Shown here: one piece after another, positions 13,751 through 21,325 of the stretch
How the letters are laid out: every line of letters starts with the position of its first letter
How positions within the stretch are numbered: the first letter of the stretch is position 1
Virus record (IMG/VR): IMGVR_UViG_3300010413_000104
Span: 1 to 34,556 of that record
Origin: a virus
Strand: one strand, 5' to 3'
DNA: 34,556 nucleotides
Made by a program: the position numbers and the translations under genes
Notes under the pieces: generated by a model
The model's input: only the letters and a program-made list of their open reading frames with translations
Told to the model about the DNA's origin: nothing
The model's database searches: none

Positions 13751-15106
13751 TTAATCATCCCTCACAGATCCCCACCTGGGCCTGGCCAGCAGGGTGAATG
13801 TGATCACCTCACTTAAGGTGTGGGCATTTTCTGCCTGGCCACAAAAAACAATATAACCACCATCCTGTGGCAGCACCCAATTATTAAGGCTGTATTCCAC
13901 CGATTCTGATGGTGTATCCCCTGTGTATGCCACAGCTGCCATTTCCCCATTCTCATATACAAAAAATATTAATGGATTATCTGCCTCTAAAGCATTGTAA
14001 TTTACATTGGCACCCCTGGCATAGGCCAGGTGATCTGCTGGCACTAAACAAATTGAATCAATATCCAGGCTGCAGGCTCCGCTTAACCTTTCCTCATAGA
14101 TCCATATAATAAAATTTTTGATTAATTCTGGATCCTGAATGGTGGATCTGTAGCCCATAGGTGGCAGATTAATGATCCCAGCTGGATATAATTTCCAGCT
14201 GGTGCTGTCCTCTATATAAACAATTTCATTAAGTGATCTGTTGGATCCATAGCCATATCCCAGCTGGATCCCCACAATACCAGTGGTGCTTAATTTTGCC
14301 CTTATAATGGCCAGATATTTCCCCACATAATAGGGTGCATTTGCGTCTGACACAGCTGCAAAGCTGCATAAACCGCGCTGCGTCATGGTTTCCACTGTCG
14401 CAAATGTACACCTGATCAGGCTGCCATTATAGGCGCCTGACTGGCCTGTTAAATGGGTGGTATCTGTGCCCACTGTGCTGGAAATATCCCTCACTGCATC
14501 CATATTGGTATGGCTGGCACCTTGATTAATATCCCTAATTCCCACCCAGATTTCATGCAGGCCTGCTGTTAACGCGTTGTATCCCTCGATGGTGGTTTTC
14601 ACGATTCTGCCATCCACTGTGCCATGATCCCAGGGTGTGGTGTAATCCCCACCATAGGTGCTTAACTGGGTGACACTCATCTGGCTGCTGCTGATGGATT
14701 CCCAGGGCCCCCGCTGCAGGGTTAAGATCAACCTTAAGTGATCTTTCCCCATCATGGGCCCTATGGTGTTATTTGTTGGTATTGAAATTTTTCCACCATA
14801 AACCAGGGCCATTTTTTCTGTTTCTCCCTCGCTGGCCCAATATAAATGCACCGCGTTGGATTTGTAGGGATTTGTGTTAAATTTTTCTGCTTGTTCCAGC
14901 AGCCTTTCCAGTTCCACTATTTCTGCCCTGATCAGATCATCATCAGCTGTGGGTGATGAAATCAGGCTGATGGTTTCCCAGGCCCTGCTGGATCCAGGCT
15001 CAATGCTGGTGGTGGCCCACCCATCAGCTGCCAACCTCAGCACCTGGCTGCCCACCAGGATCACCTGCAGGGTATCACCATCATATAATTTTAGTGATAT
15101 TGTCAT
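13751..15106 (-). CDS. Distal tail (Dit-like) protein
   Basis: A 451-residue protein immediately after the tape measure, the usual place of Dit. The N-terminal ~140 residues (LKLYDGDTLQVILVG through KDHLRLILTLQRGPW) look like the tube-docking domain. The middle and C-terminal part (GLCSFAAVSDANAPYYVGKY, SVEYSLNNWVLPQDGGYIVF) is beta-rich and could be a carbohydrate-binding insertion, as in evolved Dits. Ribosome site GGGAGG. The stop-to-start distance from the tape measure is 4 bases. Assignment rests mainly on order and size. Confidence 0.7.
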   Translation of the reverse strand: MTISLKLYDGDTLQVILVGSQVLRLAADGWATTSIEPGSSRAWETISLISSPTADDDLIRAEIVELERLLEQAEKFNTNPYKSNAVHLYWASEGETEKMALVYGGKISIPTNNTIGPMMGKDHLRLILTLQRGPWESISSSQMSVTQLSTYGGDYTTPWDHGTVDGRIVKTTIEGYNALTAGLHEIWVGIRDINQGASHTNMDAVRDISSTVGTDTTHLTGQSGAYNGSLIRCTFATVETMTQRGLCSFAAVSDANAPYYVGKYLAIIRAKLSTTGIVGIQLGYGYGSNRSLNEIVYIEDSTSWKLYPAGIINLPPMGYRSTIQDPELIKNFIIWIYEERLSGACSLDIDSICLVPADHLAYARGANVNYNALEADNPLIFFVYENGEMAAVAYTGDTPSESVEYSLNNWVLPQDGGYIVFCGQAENAHTLSEVITFTLLARPRWGSVRDD

Positions 15107-15110
15107 TTAA

Positions 15111-16859
15111 TCAGCCTCCCATGCTGCTGCTTAATCTTTGGTGTTTCTGCTGCTGTACTATGGCCAGACTCAATGCTGCAGCAGCCTGGCTGTAATTATA
15201 GAAATTATATACATCACCACCACTGGATCCAGATCCAGCTGATAGGGCCCTTAATGCATCAGATCTGGAAATGATCACCCCATCCACAGATGGGAAAAAT
15301 GGCTCTGGCCCCTTTTCACCCACCCAATAGGCACCACCCCCAGCCACCATTCCCCCCTCTGCGTCTGGTGTGTAACCAAATTCCTGGATTTCATCCCTGG
15401 TGGGGATTGTCCGATTCTGTGTTACGTTGATTTCCACATCTATCCTGCTGGGAATATTTTTTAGGGCATTATGTGCAGCCAGGGCCTGCTCTGCCAGCCA
15501 TTCACTGGCCTGGGCTGCATTCATTATGCCATCATCCACCATTTCATTCATCTGATCCACTAGGGTGGGCATGATCTGATCCATCAGCAGCATTTTTTCA
15601 TCGATCACACCCAGCTGGATCCCAAAATTTAAAGCTGTCTGGGGATCCATATGCTGGGATAAAGACTCAAATAATTTTTTTTCGTTGTATTTCTGTAAAG
15701 CACTGTTAATTCTATCCAGTGGATCTGTTAACCTTTCGTAGGCATCTGCACCCGCGTCTATATCATCCACAGCCTGGGCCTGGGCCCCTGCAGCCTCTTC
15801 TGTCCGTTTCTTAAATTCTGCCATTTCTGCATTTGCATATCCCAAAAATTCATCCTGCAGGGCAGTTTTTTCCCTCACCTTTTCTAGTTCTGTTTCCATA
15901 TCAGTTAAACCCAGGGTGACACGCCTATTAATGGATGTATATTCCCCAAATGAGATTACACCATCATTAACTGCCCTGTTTAACTCATTTTCTGCCTGCT
16001 GGCCTTCCACTAATTTCCCCAGCCATTCCACCAGCCAGGGCATTCCAGCCTCTAAGGATGGTATAAACCCTTCCCCTATGGCCACTTTTAAATCACCAAA
16101 TTGTGATGATAGAGTCCTGATCTGGCCAGTAAATGATTCCGCTTCCCTGGCCGCGTTTCCCTGCGCGTCCACTGTGCCATCCAGGGTGATCTGCAGAATG
16201 GCAGCTGCTTTGCTTTGCGCGTCCATTGCCCCTGTGCCATCCCACAGGCCCAATTCCAGGGCCTTTGCCTTGATAGCTGTTTCATTTGCTACAACGCCAT
16301 ATTTCCTTAATGTTTCTGTATTTCCCACCAGGGCTGATTGCAGATCCCTGGCCACATCAGCTGTATTTAAATTGTTGAAGCTGGCCAGATCTTCTGCCAG
16401 CTGCACCAGCTGCACACTCATTTCTGCAGCCTTATCCCTTGCAAATCCGAGAGGCACAAATGTATCTTGGAATGTGGCAGCATAATCCATTAAATCATAT
16501 TTACTTCTGCCCAGGGTTTTCCCCATTTCCCCCAGCTGGTTTTCCACATCCCCAGCTGTTTCCTTGAAAACTGCATTAAATTTGGCTTGCATTTCCCCTA
16601 CATCTGCAGCAGCCATTATGCTTTCCTTAACGAAATCACCCACCTGCTTAACCACACCGATCAGGGCACCTGTGGCCAGGATCTTTTTAAATGTGTCATG
16701 GGCCTGATTTACACCAGCCCCAAATCCCTCAGCAGATTCCTTGCCTTTTTTCGCTTTCTCTTGGAAATCCCCCACCTGGTTTTCTGCCTTTTTAATGTCG
16801 GCTTGGAAATCATCAACCTCTGCAGTAAAAATGGCCCTGACAGTTTTAAGTACTGGCAT
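15111..16859 (-). CDS. Tail tape measure protein
   Basis: A 582-residue protein that sets tail length and is ejected with the DNA. The N-terminal coiled coil (EVDDFQADIKKAENQVGDFQ) is followed by the conserved tape-measure region (about 90-270) with ALVGNTETLRKYGVVANETA, typical of phage tail tape measures. A hydrophobic segment and a flexible Gly-rich C-terminus (GGMVAGGGAYWVGEKGPEPF, the usual tape-measure end motif) complete it. At about 0.15 nm per residue the tail would be roughly 85-90 nm. It follows the G/GT chaperones. Ribosome site GAGGGTG. Confidence 0.93.
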   Translation of the reverse strand: MPVLKTVRAIFTAEVDDFQADIKKAENQVGDFQEKAKKGKESAEGFGAGVNQAHDTFKKILATGALIGVVKQVGDFVKESIMAAADVGEMQAKFNAVFKETAGDVENQLGEMGKTLGRSKYDLMDYAATFQDTFVPLGFARDKAAEMSVQLVQLAEDLASFNNLNTADVARDLQSALVGNTETLRKYGVVANETAIKAKALELGLWDGTGAMDAQSKAAAILQITLDGTVDAQGNAAREAESFTGQIRTLSSQFGDLKVAIGEGFIPSLEAGMPWLVEWLGKLVEGQQAENELNRAVNDGVISFGEYTSINRRVTLGLTDMETELEKVREKTALQDEFLGYANAEMAEFKKRTEEAAGAQAQAVDDIDAGADAYERLTDPLDRINSALQKYNEKKLFESLSQHMDPQTALNFGIQLGVIDEKMLLMDQIMPTLVDQMNEMVDDGIMNAAQASEWLAEQALAAHNALKNIPSRIDVEINVTQNRTIPTRDEIQEFGYTPDAEGGMVAGGGAYWVGEKGPEPFFPSVDGVIISRSDALRALSAGSGSSGGDVYNFYNYSQAAAALSLAIVQQQKHQRLSSSMGG

Positions 16860-16866
16860 TTCACCC

Positions 16867-17211
16867 TCATTGCTTTCTATTCATTGCACCTTGATTCAGC
16901 TGGGCCCACAGCTTTAATTCTGCATATGTATCCCCAGCTGATTTTTCTGGTTTTTTCTGCTGATCACCTGGCAGGAAATCAGCAGCCTGGAATGGTGCCT
17001 GGCTGCTGGATCTGTGAATATTTGCCAGCAGGGCCATCTGATTGGCTGCTGATTCTGCTATAACAGATCCAGTTAATATGGGCTCTATATGATCATAGGC
17101 TGCCCACTCAGCCAGGGTGCTGGCTGGGATCTGATCCAGCAGGCCATCCACATCCCACAGCCCCAGGCCCTGTGCTAATCTGAATCCAAATCTGCGCCAG
17201 GGCCTTCTGTA
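16867..17211 (-). CDS. Tail assembly chaperone, T part of G-T frameshift product
   Basis: This is the -1 frame continuation of the chaperone at 17175-17549. Read from the slip site it gives Y-R-R-P-W, RRFGFRLAQGLGLWDVDGLL, then TLAEWAAYDHIEPILTG, the typical T-domain signature (EWxAYxxIEP) of HK97/lambda-like tail chaperones. Without frameshifting it could only start at a GTG (17151), losing the conserved beginning. With frameshifting the fusion is about 227 residues (113 from G plus 114). The T part recruits tube subunits and the G part coats the tape measure. Confidence 0.85.
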   Translation of the reverse strand, partial: YRRPWRRFGFRLAQGLGLWDVDGLLDQIPASTLAEWAAYDHIEPILTGSVIAESAANQMALLANIHRSSSQAPFQAADFLPGDQQKKPEKSAGDTYAELKLWAQLNQGAMNRKQ

Positions 17212-17217
17212 AAATTT
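17165..17217 (-). promoter_or_regulatory. Programmed -1 ribosomal frameshift signal
   Basis: The minus-strand heptamer A-AAT-TTT (17217-17211) is in the X-XXY-YYZ register relative to the G frame. Five bases later an 8-bp GC-rich stem begins: AGGCCCTG (17205-17198) pairs with CAGGGCCT (17172-17165) across a 25-base loop. The G frame stops at 17175, inside that loop. Slippery site, spacer and stimulatory stem are all present, as expected for G/GT chaperones. Confidence 0.85.
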
Positions 17218-17549
17218 TGCTGCATTTCCTGTGCTGATTTCTGCCCCAGCTTGTTTAATTGCTGGATTTCATCATGCAGCAGCTGCAGCAGGCGCCAGCC
17301 TATATTTTCAGCCAGATCCTTTTCATCCTCTTTTTGGAATATTGGCTGGCCATCTGCATCCATCACACTGGCCACCACCAGCCTGGCCGCGTAGGTTTCC
17401 CATTCTGATGTTTTATCCAGGGCTGCCACTTGCCTGGCTGATAATTCTATAATCCGCACATCACCCAGCCCTGGGATATTCACAATTTTTTCCTTAAGGC
17501 CTCTGGCCAGGATCTGATCCCTGGTTAATAAATCAGGTTTTTTGCTCAT
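17175..17549 (-). CDS. Tail assembly chaperone G
   Basis: A 124-residue protein. It starts MSKKPDLLTRDQILARGLKE, continues with VNIPGLGDVRIIELSARQVA, the beta-strand/helix pattern of tail chaperone G proteins, and has a helical C-terminus (WRLLQLLHDEIQQLNKLGQK). Most ribosomes end 11 codons after the slip site; a minority shift to make the GT fusion. The start overlaps the tube stop by 4 bases (ATGA). It lies between tube and tape measure, as in lambda and HK97. Confidence 0.85.
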   Translation of the reverse strand: MSKKPDLLTRDQILARGLKEKIVNIPGLGDVRIIELSARQVAALDKTSEWETYAARLVVASVMDADGQPIFQKEDEKDLAENIGWRLLQLLHDEIQQLNKLGQKSAQEMQQNFTEGPGADLDSD

Positions 17550-17962
17550 GTTATGACTAATTCGCCAGTGGGTGAAATCCTGACCCGCGCGCTATATTCG
17601 CCCTGGGTGTTGGTCATCCTGCCAATACTTTCGATAAATGCATCAAATGTTATGGTTTCATTTCCAGCTGGATCCTCTATGGACATTTCCACAGGATCTG
17701 TGGCTGTAAATGCTGCCACCACTGCTGCATGGGTGCTATCGGTAGAATCCCATAACAGTGTACACTCAAATGGTTCACCCTCGCGAAGGCCAGAGTCAAC
17801 CCTTTCCACCCAGCCTGTGGCCCCACTGGTGGGGTGGCTGGTGGCATCACCCAGAAATTTCTTAAAATTTGGAAATGTGGGATCCTGAATCCCCACGATG
17901 GCTGTTAATACGCTTGAAATTGTGATCTTAAGTTTTACACCATATCCACCTTGTGCTGTCAT
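17546..17962 (-). CDS. Major tail tube protein
   Basis: A 138-residue beta-rich protein forming the stacked hexameric rings of the tail tube. Seen: LKITISSVLTAIVGIQDPTF, a loop, then GEPFECTLLWDSTDSTHAAV, VEMSIEDPAGNETITFDAFI and SARVRISPTGELV, the strand order of the siphovirus tube fold. The position after the DUF3168-type tail terminator and before G/GT fixes the role. Strong ribosome site (AAGGATGG). Size is typical of short tube subunits without an Ig domain. Confidence 0.85.
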   Translation of the reverse strand: MTAQGGYGVKLKITISSVLTAIVGIQDPTFPNFKKFLGDATSHPTSGATGWVERVDSGLREGEPFECTLLWDSTDSTHAAVVAAFTATDPVEMSIEDPAGNETITFDAFIESIGRMTNTQGEYSARVRISPTGELVIT

Positions 17963-17977
17963 TTTTTACCATCCTTT

Positions 17978-18373
17978 TTAACTAATCTGATATATAAATT
18001 TTGCATCCAGCCTGATCACCTGCAGATTATCTGGCTGGTTATAGCCATCCATATCCCCTGACACATCCACCACCCCATCCACCTGCAATGTGCCCATTAA
18101 TCCCCTGTATCCCCATAATGCATTCCTGATGGCTGCAGCCACAGCTGTGGCTGCAGGGTAGGTTTCAGCTGTGATTGTATACTGGATTCTGGCCTCACCT
18201 AACTTACTTGCATCATGGGCCAGGATCCCAGCAGGCCCACCTATTTCTATATAGGCCACAGCTGGCAGGGTGGCATCCTGTGGGATAAAATTGGGATAAA
18301 TCCGCGAGGATACCAGGCCAGCCAGGGTGGGATCTGTTAATAAATATGTGCGCTGTGCTTGTTTTAGATCCAT
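17978..18373 (-). CDS. Tail completion/terminator protein (DUF3168-like)
   Basis: A 131-residue protein: L-x-Q-A-Q-R-T-Y-L-L-T-D at the start, then VSSRIYPNFIPQDATLPAVA, the DUF3168 signature (R-I-Y-P..P..A-T-L-P), and RIQYTITAETYPAATAVAAA. This family caps the tail tube and joins it to the neck. Coupled to the gp10-like gene by TAATG, with AGAAGG as ribosome site. Confidence 0.87.
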   Translation of the reverse strand: MDLKQAQRTYLLTDPTLAGLVSSRIYPNFIPQDATLPAVAYIEIGGPAGILAHDASKLGEARIQYTITAETYPAATAVAAAIRNALWGYRGLMGTLQVDGVVDVSGDMDGYNQPDNLQVIRLDAKFIYQIS

Positions 18374-18864
18374 TAATCTGCCTTCTCACTGTATCTGTTG
18401 ATTATCACCCACAGCACCTGGGCTGCCTTTTCTGCTGCAGCCTGATCCTTTTTATCCACAGCAGGCCTTAAAAATGGGCTGGCTGCCATTCCTGGGTGGC
18501 GCCTGATCACAGCTGCAAATTCATCACCCATTGCCAATTTCAGGGCCTGATTATCATCTGGCCTGATTTCATGGGGTGCTGCCCCTGTTTCAAAAAATAA
18601 ATAATACCAGTGGGCTGTGTCTGGCCCTATGGCCACTGTGGCCCTGGATCTGGTCAATTTTTCAAGATCTGTAATTATATTGGGCCCTGGTGCCAGCCTT
18701 TCTGCCTCATTTTTGATTTCATCAGCACCCACCAGGGCCACTGTGGCCAGCTGATCCCTGAAATCATTGCTGATATTTTTAAGATCATCCAGTAATTCAT
18801 CCAGGCCCACCATCTGCATTTTTACTGTGCCACCGCGCTGAAGCACTGATCCAGATCTGGCCAT
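18373..18864 (-). CDS. HK97 gp10-like neck / tail completion protein
   Basis: A 163-residue protein of the HK97 gp10 family. It contains MQMVGLDELLDDLKNISNDF, then YYLFFETGAAPHEIRP and HPGMAASPFLRPAVD, the hallmarks of the family (FxxFGT..H.I.P and HPG..A.PFLRPA). It acts at the head-tail joint. I placed the start at 18864, where the ATG overlaps the upstream stop (TGATG) and GGAG lies upstream, instead of 18882. Confidence 0.88.
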   Translation of the reverse strand: MARSGSVLQRGGTVKMQMVGLDELLDDLKNISNDFRDQLATVALVGADEIKNEAERLAPGPNIITDLEKLTRSRATVAIGPDTAHWYYLFFETGAAPHEIRPDDNQALKLAMGDEFAAVIRRHPGMAASPFLRPAVDKKDQAAAEKAAQVLWVIINRYSEKAD

Positions 18865-19310
18865 CAGGGCACCTGCTCCCATTCTGCTGCATTCTGGGAA
18901 ATATAGGCCTGGGCCTCATTCAGGGATTCCAGCCAGGTGGATCCAATTCCACCGAAGGCTGCAAATCTCACATAATTAACTGAATTGTAGCTAAACATCA
19001 CCAGCTGGGTGGGCAGTGTATCCAGGGTGATCTGGCTGGTGCTGTGATCAATTTCTGCTGGATCCACCCCAAAGATCACACCCAGGCGCTGCTTAAATCT
19101 ATCCACAGTTAATGCCGATTCCCTGAATCTGGCCTCTATGATTAATTTACTCTGATCCAGATTCAGCCTGGGCTGTGGCCATTCTGCTGGCTGCCCATCT
19201 TCCACAGCTGTGGCCAGGTGCTGCTGCATTTCATCCCATAGGGCCTGGCGCTGTGCTGCATTTAAGTTTATATCTTCCATTGCCATGTAACCATGCCAGG
19301 TTTCTGCCAT
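18864..19310 (-). CDS. Accessory virion protein between LamG and gp10-like genes
   Basis: A 148-residue protein: MAETWHGYMAMEDINLNAAQ, RQALWDEMQQHLATAVEDGQ, then RLNLDQSKLIIEARF and LGVIFGVDPAEIDHSTSQ. It has a helical N-terminus and a beta C-terminus. No family recognised. The frame opens at 19385, but the ATG at 19310 forms TAATG with the LamG gene and has GGAG upstream. Probably made and used with the LamG protein; a virion role is inferred from position. It contains QLVMF inside a predicted strand, which I do not treat as a clamp motif. Confidence 0.65.
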   Translation of the reverse strand: MAETWHGYMAMEDINLNAAQRQALWDEMQQHLATAVEDGQPAEWPQPRLNLDQSKLIIEARFRESALTVDRFKQRLGVIFGVDPAEIDHSTSQITLDTLPTQLVMFSYNSVNYVRFAAFGGIGSTWLESLNEAQAYISQNAAEWEQVP

Positions 19311-20689
19311 TAGATTCTGCTCCACTCGTAAATCTGTTGAAATATATCCACAGTTTTTGCTGCATCCCAGATGGCAACGTGGCATATATATCCATTAAAA
19401 ATGGTGTTTAAATATCTTCCTATTTTCACTTGTGTTGAAAGTAAATTGTTTGACCAGGATCCCAGGCCCGTTTGCGTAGATCCCACTTGACTGGCATTAA
19501 CAAAACATTTCATTTCATCAGATGATTCACTAATTGTCATACTAAGCATAAACCAATTCACACCATGAGGGGTGCCCACATCGATTCCTAATACTTGTGA
19601 TAGCGTGGCACCTTTTCTTAAGAAATCTATATCATTTAATGTGCTTGATTTTCTTATCACCCAATAATCTGCACTCACTGTTGTCCTAAAATCGATCAGG
19701 TGTTGATTTAATCCTGTTGCCCATACATCAGCACTGGCAACCTGTGCAAACAAATTAACTGAATTTTCAGCCCCATTAAATAATGTATTTAATCCTGATG
19801 TATATATATCAACCTCGTCATTAATCCCATCAAAAAATGGCGCCACCAGTGGGCTGATCTTATTGGCCAGGGTGGTGCCCACATAGGTGCCATCATTGCC
19901 TGCCACCAGATCCCTGGCTGCAGGGTAGCTGCTCCACGATCCATTTGTGATTGTGCCATCATTATTATTTGCACCTATATCCCCAGCAGTGGATCCATAT
20001 CCCTCATTTATGGGCCACAGGGCCACAGTGTTGCCATCCACTGTGGGTGTTGTGGTTCTCGCTGGTGGGGTGAAATTTGTGGGTGTGGCCCCATCGAAAC
20101 GATCAGAGGCTGAAATTCTAAACCAGCCCATTAATCCATTCAGCCACCAGGTGGCAGAATGTGCAAGTCTTCCGAAATATAAACTTAACCCAGAATCATC
20201 CAGGGTGGCTGGATTAAATGATCCATTTTGTGCCACATCCACCCAACTGCCATTAATGGCAATTCTGGCCAGATCTGTGCCATCGAAATATCCAGCCACA
20301 TGAATCCATCCCTGGCCAACACTCGATAGATCTGCATATAATGATTCACTGCCACTTCTTATTCTAAAGGCCAGGCCATCTGCTGCTGTCCTTTCTATTT
20401 GCCAGCCATCCACAGTGTACCCACCCTTAGAAATAAGAACCTTTCCAGATGTACTGGCGCTGGGTGAATAGTACCAGCCATCCACAGTGAAGGCCCCACC
20501 ACCAGGAATATTGTTCAGGCTGGCACCAGATCCACAATTAATATTTGTACTGCTGCCATTAAATTCCAAATAACCAGGGCCAGCTGGCCCCTCTGTTAAT
20601 GGGAAATATGCCACAGGATCCAGCCCCAGGATTTTTTTCTGGAATGATTTACTGGCCAGCACTGCAGGGCTGATCATTGGAATTTTCAT
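19310..20689 (-). CDS. Double LamG/concanavalin-like adhesin
   Basis: A 459-residue protein with two LamG-like jelly-roll domains. Domain one, about 38-205: YLEFNGSSTNINCGSG, FTVDGWYYSPSASTSGKVLI, WIHVAGYFDGTDLARIAING. Domain two, about 260-455: PFFDGINDEVDIYTS, WFMLSMTISESSDEMKCFVN and KIGRYLNTIFNGYICHVAIW. Such domains bind sugars. Among connector genes rather than fibre genes, it suggests a head- or neck-mounted decoration that holds glycans or host surfaces. The ATG at 20689 has AGGATC upstream; a GTG one codon earlier is less likely. Confidence 0.85.
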   Translation of the reverse strand: MKIPMISPAVLASKSFQKKILGLDPVAYFPLTEGPAGPGYLEFNGSSTNINCGSGASLNNIPGGGAFTVDGWYYSPSASTSGKVLISKGGYTVDGWQIERTAADGLAFRIRSGSESLYADLSSVGQGWIHVAGYFDGTDLARIAINGSWVDVAQNGSFNPATLDDSGLSLYFGRLAHSATWWLNGLMGWFRISASDRFDGATPTNFTPPARTTTPTVDGNTVALWPINEGYGSTAGDIGANNNDGTITNGSWSSYPAARDLVAGNDGTYVGTTLANKISPLVAPFFDGINDEVDIYTSGLNTLFNGAENSVNLFAQVASADVWATGLNQHLIDFRTTVSADYWVIRKSSTLNDIDFLRKGATLSQVLGIDVGTPHGVNWFMLSMTISESSDEMKCFVNASQVGSTQTGLGSWSNNLLSTQVKIGRYLNTIFNGYICHVAIWDAAKTVDIFQQIYEWSRI

Positions 20690-20698
20690 CACAGGATC

Positions 20699-20986
20699 CT
20701 ATAAAATCCCACCTGGCATTCTCAGCCAGCTGAATCCATCATCATTATTTTCTGCATCGAAATATAACAGTGATAGATCTGTGATTTCTATAAATATCTG
20801 ATCACCTGGTGCCAGCTCATAGCCATTGCTGCTGGTAACATCCCCAGCCCCATCATTCCCCAGGTAAACATTCCCAGCATTCCCCACCAGGCCCCGAATA
20901 AAAAAACCACTTCCAGAAATGGCTGGGCCCTGCTGGGCTGTGCCTGCTGCACTGATTGTGATCTGTCCGCTTAATTCCACGCTCAT
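20699..20986 (-). CDS. Small beta-rich virion protein
   Basis: A 95-residue protein: VELSGQITISAAGTAQQGPA, a Gly-rich middle (VYLGNDGAGDVTSSNGYELA) and PGDQIFIEITDLSLLYFDAE. The pattern resembles small phage proteins that describe one field value per subunit (beta sandwich with a Y-L-G-N-D-G turn), often capsid decoration or head-fibre pieces. Ribosome site GGGAAGG. Part of a run of five accessory structural genes. Confidence 0.7.
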   Translation of the reverse strand: MSVELSGQITISAAGTAQQGPAISGSGFFIRGLVGNAGNVYLGNDGAGDVTSSNGYELAPGDQIFIEITDLSLLYFDAENNDDGFSWLRMPGGIL

Positions 20987-21004
20987 TTTCCACCTTCCCG
21001 AATA

Positions 21005-21313
21005 TTATGCTGGTATATCCATAGATCTGGCCAGCACATAAAATTTTCCCTGGCTGGCACTCTGGCCAGTTCCAGTGGATTCCACTCGATAAAACCACCA
21101 CCCACCTTGATCTGTGGCCACATCCATCCTATATGTGCCAACACTAGGGTTTTCCACTTCTGGATCTGTACCATAAACATATGCATTAACATTATCATCT
21201 GGATCCTTAATCAGAAATGTCACTGTGTCAGGATCCACTGCTGAATCATCTGCTGGATCTGTGAATGCTGCAGTGATCCTGATTAATTTTCCCTCAACCT
21301 GTACACTTGCCAT
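21005..21313 (-). CDS. Small Ig-like virion protein
   Basis: A 102-residue beta protein. VEGKLIRITAAFTDPADDSA, VDPDTVTFLIKDPDDNVNAY and WWFYRVESTGTGQSASQGKF show seven-strand Ig-like or BppU-N-like spacing and end in FYVLARS. Such modules form phage baseplate or decoration proteins. Ribosome site AAAGGATGG. It lies between the repeat protein and the small beta protein; a structural role is inferred. Confidence 0.7.
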   Translation of the reverse strand: MASVQVEGKLIRITAAFTDPADDSAVDPDTVTFLIKDPDDNVNAYVYGTDPEVENPSVGTYRMDVATDQGGWWFYRVESTGTGQSASQGKFYVLARSMDIPA

Positions 21314-21325
21314 TTAACCATCCTT

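Noticed and set aside
18864-19310. QLVMF as a fourth clamp-binding motif
   Set aside because: It lies inside a predicted beta strand of a virion-module protein, not in a flexible tail. It is useful as a reminder that such pentapeptides arise by chance.
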